Of a stretch of DNA of 9,706 nucleotides, positions 5,912-9,706 are shown in pieces. The position numbers and the translations under genes are program-made. The notes below the pieces were generated by a model. That model did not search any database. It saw nothing but the letters and a program-made list of their open reading frames with translations, and was not told the DNA's origin. Each line of letters begins with the position of its first letter. Position 1 is the stretch's first letter. The stretch covers positions 1 to 9,706 of the forward strand of contig JBBPZZ010000161.1 of assembly GCA_038198445.1 (NCBI GenBank), written 5' to 3'. The DNA comes from JACDDK01 sp038198445 (GTDB lineage: Bacteria; Actinomycetota; Rubrobacteria; Rubrobacterales; Rubrobacteraceae).

Positions 5912-7777
5912 TTGAGAGATCAGAATAGCTGGAACAGTTTCTACGTCGACCGGCGTGACTTCTTGAAGTACTCGCTGGCGACGGGCGTCGCGGTGTGGGC
6001 CGGGTCGGTGGTTCCCGGCGGCATAGGTATGAGCGCCGCGCAGGCCACGGAGCTTTTCAAGGTGCGGAAGTTCAATCCGGGACGATATCCGCAGAGTGTC
6101 GCCTCGGGAGACCCCAGGCCAAACGGTATAGTGCTCTGGACCCGTATCTTGACCCAAAAGACAGGTACCTTGCGCGTGGCTTATGAGATAGCGCGGGAGG
6201 CTGATACGAAGTTCGCTAACCCCGTACTGCGCGGCGTGGCGGAGACGTCTCCGGGTAGAGACTACACGGTGAAAGTCCAGATCAAACGCGCCGAGTTGAA
6301 GCCTTTCCGGAAGTACCGCTATCGCTTCATCTACAACGGAGAATCGAGCAGAATCGGCCACTTCAAGACGCTCCCGGCTCCGAACGCGGACGTCTCGAAA
6401 GTCCGCTTCGGATACGTCTCCTGCCAGGACTACACCAACGGTTACTACAATGCCTACTACCATCTGGCGCGGGAGAGCGAGCTGGACTTCGTGGTCCATC
6501 TGGGCGACTACATGTACGAGACTGTAAACTCCGACAGCTTCCAGGGCGGCGGCCCGCTGGAGAGACAGTTCACCTTCCCGGACGGTGGTGACGAGAGCCT
6601 GACGCTCAAGGACTACCGGAGGGCGTACAAGAAGTACAAGCAGGACCGGAACCTGCAAGTGATACACGAGAAGTACGCCGTTATCCAGATCTGGGACGAC
6701 CACGAGTTCGCCAACGACGTGTACCAGATCTACGCCCCCGACCAGGGCGGGACCGACGCGACCCCCAGCAAGAACCCGAAGCGCCGCGAGGCCGCGACCC
6801 GCGCCTGGGCCGAGTTCAACCCAGTCGGGATCACCTACGACGCCGCGAAAGGTCCGCTGGATGAGATCGTCATCTATCGCTCCTTCGACTTCGGCAACCT
6901 CGTATCGCTCGTGATGACCGACGAGCGGCTCTACCGCGACGGCCCACCGGCCGGCAACGAGACGCAGGACCGCTACGTCACCCCCGGCACCGGCGCCGAG
7001 GAGGCCGAGGGCCGTACCATGCTCGGCGACGGCACACCCACCCAGGACAACCTGCCCCGGCCCGACCAGCTCGAATACTTCCTGGGGAAAGTATTGCAGT
7101 CAAACAAGAAGTGGAAGCTCTGGGGCAACGAGGTGACGTTCATGCAGATCAAGGTGGCGAACAGCTATCTCGGGGACGGGAACATGCTGCCGACTGTTGA
7201 CCCGGCCACGGCCCCCGATGGCGTGTACATCACTCTGGACCAGTGGGACGGCTACCAGGCGGAGCGGCGTAAGATCACGCAGCAGGTCCGGGACGCCAAC
7301 ATCCAGAACTTCGTAACCATCACCGGCGACATCCACTCCTACATAGCGGGCTACATAAAAGAGGACTACGACAACCCTCTTAGCACCGGCGACAACCGCC
7401 CCGTTGGCGTGGAGCTGGTGTGCGGTTCGATCACCTCCTCCAACCTGAGCGAGATAGCGAGCCTCGGCTTCGGCGCCGCTCCCGCCCCAGACGTCGGAGA
7501 GTTCACAGCCTCGGTCACCGCGAGCAACCCGCACATAAAATACTTCAACTCCAACGACCACGGCTACAACCTGATGGAGATCACCAAAGACTCGGTCCTC
7601 TGCACTATGAAGCGGGTCACTCCCATCGTTCCCGACGCGGAGAACCGCGGAAGCGGCATCAAAGAGTCGGACCCGAAGAACACTAAGAGCGAGGTGCTCA
7701 GGAAGCTCAGGGTGCGGGATGGAGAAGTCTTGATCTACGACGAGACCAACGGAGCCCCCGTCCCACTCACCCCCTGA
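5912..7777 (+). CDS. phoD: Secreted alkaline phosphatase/phosphodiesterase, PhoD family
   Basis: A 621-residue exported metallophosphatase that hydrolyses phosphomonoesters and phosphodiesters outside the membrane, usually to obtain phosphate. The TTG start follows CGGAGG (5901-5906) by 5 nt. The N-terminus has a textbook Tat signal: DRRDFLK (13-19), a hydrophobic stretch, and a likely cut after AQA (43-45). Tat export fits the family, whose Fe/Ca centre is loaded before export. A PhoD N-terminal beta domain (about 55-145, with SVASGDPRPNGIVLWTR) precedes the catalytic domain, whose motifs are VSCQD (169-173, with the family's Cys ligand), HLGDYMYE (196-203), WDDHEFANDVY (261-271) and TGDIHSY (471-477). 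The gene ends in tandem stops TGA-TAG. It is transcribed divergently from the importer, which suggests a shared role in scavenging. No frameshift or missing ligand motif is visible. Confidence 0.95.
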   Translation: MRDQNSWNSFYVDRRDFLKYSLATGVAVWAGSVVPGGIGMSAAQATELFKVRKFNPGRYPQSVASGDPRPNGIVLWTRILTQKTGTLRVAYEIAREADTKFANPVLRGVAETSPGRDYTVKVQIKRAELKPFRKYRYRFIYNGESSRIGHFKTLPAPNADVSKVRFGYVSCQDYTNGYYNAYYHLARESELDFVVHLGDYMYETVNSDSFQGGGPLERQFTFPDGGDESLTLKDYRRAYKKYKQDRNLQVIHEKYAVIQIWDDHEFANDVYQIYAPDQGGTDATPSKNPKRREAATRAWAEFNPVGITYDAAKGPLDEIVIYRSFDFGNLVSLVMTDERLYRDGPPAGNETQDRYVTPGTGAEEAEGRTMLGDGTPTQDNLPRPDQLEYFLGKVLQSNKKWKLWGNEVTFMQIKVANSYLGDGNMLPTVDPATAPDGVYITLDQWDGYQAERRKITQQVRDANIQNFVTITGDIHSYIAGYIKEDYDNPLSTGDNRPVGVELVCGSITSSNLSEIASLGFGAAPAPDVGEFTASVTASNPHIKYFNSNDHGYNLMEITKDSVLCTMKRVTPIVPDAENRGSGIKESDPKNTKSEVLRKLRVRDGEVLIYDETNGAPVPLTP

Positions 7778-7805
7778 TAGCTCGTCCTTTACCGGATCAT
7801 GCTAT

Positions 7806-7837
7806 ACCCTCTATCTCAACCGTTAGAGATGGAGGGT
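7806..7837 (+). promoter_or_regulatory. Stem-loop that contains the ribosome binding site of the aldo/keto reductase gene
   Basis: The arms at 7806-7817 and 7826-7837 pair over 12 positions. ACCCTC pairs with GAGGGT and ATCTC with GAGAT, with one U-G wobble between them, around the 8-nt loop AACCGTTA. The 3' arm holds GGAGGG (7831-7836), the only ribosome binding site for GTG at 7840, so the closed stem would hide it. The hairpin also lies 28 bp after the phoD stop, so it may act on phoD transcript ends, though no T-run follows. Confidence 0.55.
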
Positions 7838-7839
7838 CT

Positions 7840-8787
7840 GTGCAGAGTGAGATTACGGTCGGTGAAAACCTGAACGTCCCGCCTCTGGGCGTCGGGGCCT
7901 GGGCGTGGGGTACGACGAGGCTCTGGGGATACGGTAGCGAGTACGGATGTCGGGAGGTCGGCGAGGCTTTCCGGGCGAGCATGGAGAGCGGCGTAAGGCT
8001 CGTGGATACGGCGGAGATTTACGGCAACGGCGCCTCGGAGCGGATCGTCGGCGAGCTATTGCGCGAGGGCGGCTTCGAGGGCACGCCCGTAATCGCCACG
8101 AAGTTCGCCCCACTCCCCTACCGCCTGAGCGCCCGCTCGCTGCTCACGGCGGTGGACAAGAGCCTGGAACGGCTCGGAGTCTCGACGATTGATCTGTATC
8201 AGATCCACTTCCCAAATCCCCTGTTGAAGATAGAAAACCTCATGGACGCCCTGGCCGAAGCCGTCAAGCAGGGCAAGGTACGCGAGGTTGGCGTCAGCAA
8301 CTACAGCGCGGATCAGATGAGCCGGGCGCACGCGAGGCTCGACTACCACGGCGTGCGGCTCGCCTCGAACCAGGTCCAATACAACCTCCTGAACCGCGCC
8401 CCCGAGACGAACGGCGTCCTCGAAGCCTGCCGCGAGCTCGGCGTGACGCTCATCGCCTACAGCCCCATCGCGCAAGGGTTGCTCACCGGCAAGTACCGTC
8501 CCGGCGTGAAGCCATCCGGCCTCGTGCGGCGGGCGGGACGCGCTTTCGGCGAGAGGAACCTGAAGAAGGTTGAGCCGGTGGTGGAGATCCTGCGTGAGAT
8601 CGGCGCGTCGCACGAGAAAGAGCCGGCCCAGGTCGCCCTGAACTGGCTCATCACGCACCAGAATACACTCCCCATCCCCGGCGCGAAGAACGAGCAGCAG
8701 GCCCGCCAGAACGCGGGCTCTCTAGGATGGACGCTCTCCGAAAAGGAGGCCGAAAAGCTGGACCTCGCGACGCTCGGCTGGCGTTAA
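7840..8787 (+). CDS. Aldo/keto reductase family oxidoreductase
   Basis: A 315-residue cytoplasmic NADPH-dependent reductase with the (beta/alpha)8 barrel of the aldo/keto reductase family, acting on aldehyde or ketone groups. The catalytic tetrad is complete: Asp56 and Tyr61 (VDTAEIYG), Lys88 (IATKF) and His123 (YQIHFPNP). Other family marks are GVSNYS, SNQVQYNLLNR, AYSPIAQGLLTGKY near the middle, and PIPGAKNEQQARQN near the C-terminus, which lines the cofactor phosphate site. The length is normal. The start is GTG at 7840; GGAGGG lies 3 nt upstream, which is close, and is buried in a stem-loop. The gene follows phoD on the same strand after 62 bp and could be co-transcribed, but no functional link to phosphate is evident. 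The natural substrate is unknown; plant and bacterial relatives include pyridoxal and sugar-type reductases. Confidence 0.93.
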   Translation: MQSEITVGENLNVPPLGVGAWAWGTTRLWGYGSEYGCREVGEAFRASMESGVRLVDTAEIYGNGASERIVGELLREGGFEGTPVIATKFAPLPYRLSARSLLTAVDKSLERLGVSTIDLYQIHFPNPLLKIENLMDALAEAVKQGKVREVGVSNYSADQMSRAHARLDYHGVRLASNQVQYNLLNRAPETNGVLEACRELGVTLIAYSPIAQGLLTGKYRPGVKPSGLVRRAGRAFGERNLKKVEPVVEILREIGASHEKEPAQVALNWLITHQNTLPIPGAKNEQQARQNAGSLGWTLSEKEAEKLDLATLGWR

Positions 8788-8790
8788 GCT

Positions 8791-9303
8791 CTAGGCTTTA
8801 CCTTCGGCGGCGTACTCCTTGAGGAAGCCCTCGAAGAGGCGCATGTGGCCCTGCTCGTCGCGCAGGATGGCTATGACCATGTCCTGCGTCACCTGATCCA
8901 CACCCTCCGTCACCTCGATGAGGTGCGTGTAATGCTCGATAGCGCCACGCTCGGCCGCGATCACACCCTTTATGACGTGGACGATGTCTACCTGATTCTC
9001 CGGCGGCTGCAAGAAAGGCTGCGCGGCCTCGAACTCCAGAGATCCCGGTACCACCCCGTACAACTCCTTGATGCGCGCCGCGAAGTCCTGCGCGTGCTGA
9101 AGCTCCTCCTGGATATCCGGCTGAAGCGAGTCTTTGACCTGCTGGGCGCGGACGCCGTCGGGGTTGGTGGAGTTCGTGACGTAGTTTATGACCGTCTCCA
9201 GCTCCATGAAGTACGCCTGCTTCAGAAGCTCGACTATCTCCTCGCGCTTCTCCGTCAACGCTTGCGAGAGGATGCCCTCGTCGCTGCCACGGTTGGTTTC
9301 CAT
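8791..9303 (-). CDS. Ferritin-like / bacterioferritin-type di-iron protein
   Basis: A 170-residue helical protein of the ferritin-like superfamily. The helices carry the pattern of a carboxylate-bridged di-iron site: Glu34 or Glu36 in MELETVINY, Glu67 and His70 in EELQH, Glu118 in AAERGAIEHY, and Glu150 with His153 in RDEQGH. The likely role is iron or oxidant handling in the cytoplasm. I chose ATG at 9303 because AGAGG (9312-9316) lies 8 nt upstream; an in-frame ATG at 9342 has no good site. It converges on the aldo/keto reductase gene with only 3 bp between stop codons. Downstream of the DUF3105 gene on the same strand, it could share its transcript. Whether it stores iron or is a stress-type ferritin-like protein cannot be settled from sequence. 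Confidence 0.88.
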   Translation of the reverse strand: METNRGSDEGILSQALTEKREEIVELLKQAYFMELETVINYVTNSTNPDGVRAQQVKDSLQPDIQEELQHAQDFAARIKELYGVVPGSLEFEAAQPFLQPPENQVDIVHVIKGVIAAERGAIEHYTHLIEVTEGVDQVTQDMVIAILRDEQGHMRLFEGFLKEYAAEGKA

Positions 9304-9341
9304 TGTCCGGACCTCTCCCTCTGTAAATAGCGGCAGGCACA

Positions 9342-9369
9342 TTCTTACAGACGCTCACCGCCGTGTAAA
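9342..9369 (-). promoter_or_regulatory. Weak promoter candidate for the ferritin-like gene
   Basis: On the minus strand TTTACA (9369-9364, five of six bases of the -35 consensus) is followed after 16 bp by TAAGAA (9347-9342, three of six of the -10). It lies in the 72-bp gap before the ferritin-like start. The -10 match is poor, so read-through from the upstream DUF3105 gene is equally possible. Confidence 0.2.
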
Positions 9370-9375
9370 ACGCCG

Positions 9376-9706
9376 CTACTCGGGCTCTCCCACGCCGCCG
9401 ATGCAGCGGTTGCCGGAGAGAGGTGCTATCTCATTGATCCTGAACTGGTCCACGAACTGCCGGAGGCGCGGGTCGTCCACGCCATCGAGCGTGAGCTGAT
9501 TCCGCCAGGCGGTGACTACCACGGGCGAGGGCAGTCCGGGGTACGGGCTCACTATGACGTCGTTTTCGTCACCGTAGCCATGCACCGTCTGGGTGTGATC
9601 CGCCGGTAGGTTCGGTCGGTAAGTGATCCAGACTACCCCGTGATCCATGCTATGCACGGCGGTCCTGTCGTCTATGGGTTTGGAATAGAATCCGCAGTTC
9701 TGCCAG
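9376..9706 (-). CDS. DUF3105 family protein, C-terminal part (start beyond window)
   Basis: This frame stays open from the TAG at 9376-9378 to the right edge, giving 109 residues of a protein whose start is missing. It reads WQNCGFYSKP, then AVHSMDHGVVWITYRP, then a Tyr/Pro-rich stretch (SPYPGLPSP) and a C-terminal helix. The Cys-containing WQNCG, the HSM(D/E)HG motif and the ITYRP strand are what I know as hallmarks of DUF3105. That family is found mostly in actinobacteria, is often anchored by an N-terminal membrane helix, and has no established function. The conserved His and Cys residues suggest metal binding or redox chemistry, which is inference. A GTG at 9657 is an internal codon and not the start, because the conserved motif extends upstream of it. 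Confidence 0.85.
   Translation of the reverse strand, partial: WQNCGFYSKPIDDRTAVHSMDHGVVWITYRPNLPADHTQTVHGYGDENDVIVSPYPGLPSPVVVTAWRNQLTLDGVDDPRLRQFVDQFRINEIAPLSGNRCIGGVGEPE

Noticed and set aside
5888..6703. 271-codon minus-strand open frame over the phoD start
   Set aside because: It is antisense to the Tat signal and catalytic motifs of phoD and lacks any recognisable motif.
8786..8798. AAGC/GCTT stem as a bidirectional terminator
   Set aside because: Four base pairs with a 5-nt loop and no T-run on either strand is too weak to call.
8798..9358. 186-codon minus-strand frame overlapping the ferritin-like gene
   Set aside because: It is a frame-shifted copy of the same strand, with Gly/Arg/Ala/His-rich composition; the ferritin motifs are all in the other frame.

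Overview
The window looks like chromosomal DNA of a high-G+C, Gram-positive-type bacterium, probably an actinobacterium. The coding DNA is G/C-rich at third positions. Export signals are a lipobox and a canonical Tat motif, GTG and TTG starts are used, and most starts have strong GGAGG-type ribosome binding sites. The mix of families (PHP-glycosyltransferase fusion, PhoD, DUF3105, ferritin-like protein) would suit a Rubrobacter-like lineage. That genus-level guess is recall and inference, not something the sequence proves.

Layout. (1) 1-1406, minus: 468 codons of a long gene that runs off the left edge. It has an N-terminal PHP metallo-phosphoesterase domain, a middle region of unknown nature, and the start of a GT4-type glycosyltransferase. 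(2) 1407-1717: a non-coding, partly A/T-rich gap. (3) 1718-5608, minus: a tightly packed four-gene ABC importer operon, transcribed in the order lipoprotein solute-binding protein, permease, permease, ATPase. The joints are a 28-bp overlap, a 4-bp ATGA overlap and a 2-bp gap. (4) 5609-5911: a divergent control region with a strong stem-loop and other candidate sites. (5) 5912-7777, plus: a Tat-exported PhoD-type alkaline phosphatase/phosphodiesterase. (6) 7840-8787, plus: an aldo/keto reductase whose ribosome binding site lies inside a near-perfect 12-bp stem. (7) 8791-9303, minus: a ferritin-like four-helix protein, convergent with the reductase and only 3 bp from it. (8) 9376 to the right edge, minus: the C-terminal part of a DUF3105 protein.

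How the genes may work together. The secreted PhoD and the divergent importer share one control region, so they plausibly form a scavenging unit: the phosphatase releases a product outside the cell and the importer takes up that product or a related compound. The importer is of the polyamine/phosphonate/iron/thiamine class, and its substrate cannot be read from sequence alone. Phosphate-starvation control is an attractive hypothesis, but no clear Pho box is visible. No mobile elements, CRISPR arrays or tRNA/rRNA genes were seen. The least ordinary items are the PHP-glycosyltransferase fusion, the structured divergent region, and the hairpin that sequesters the reductase ribosome binding site.
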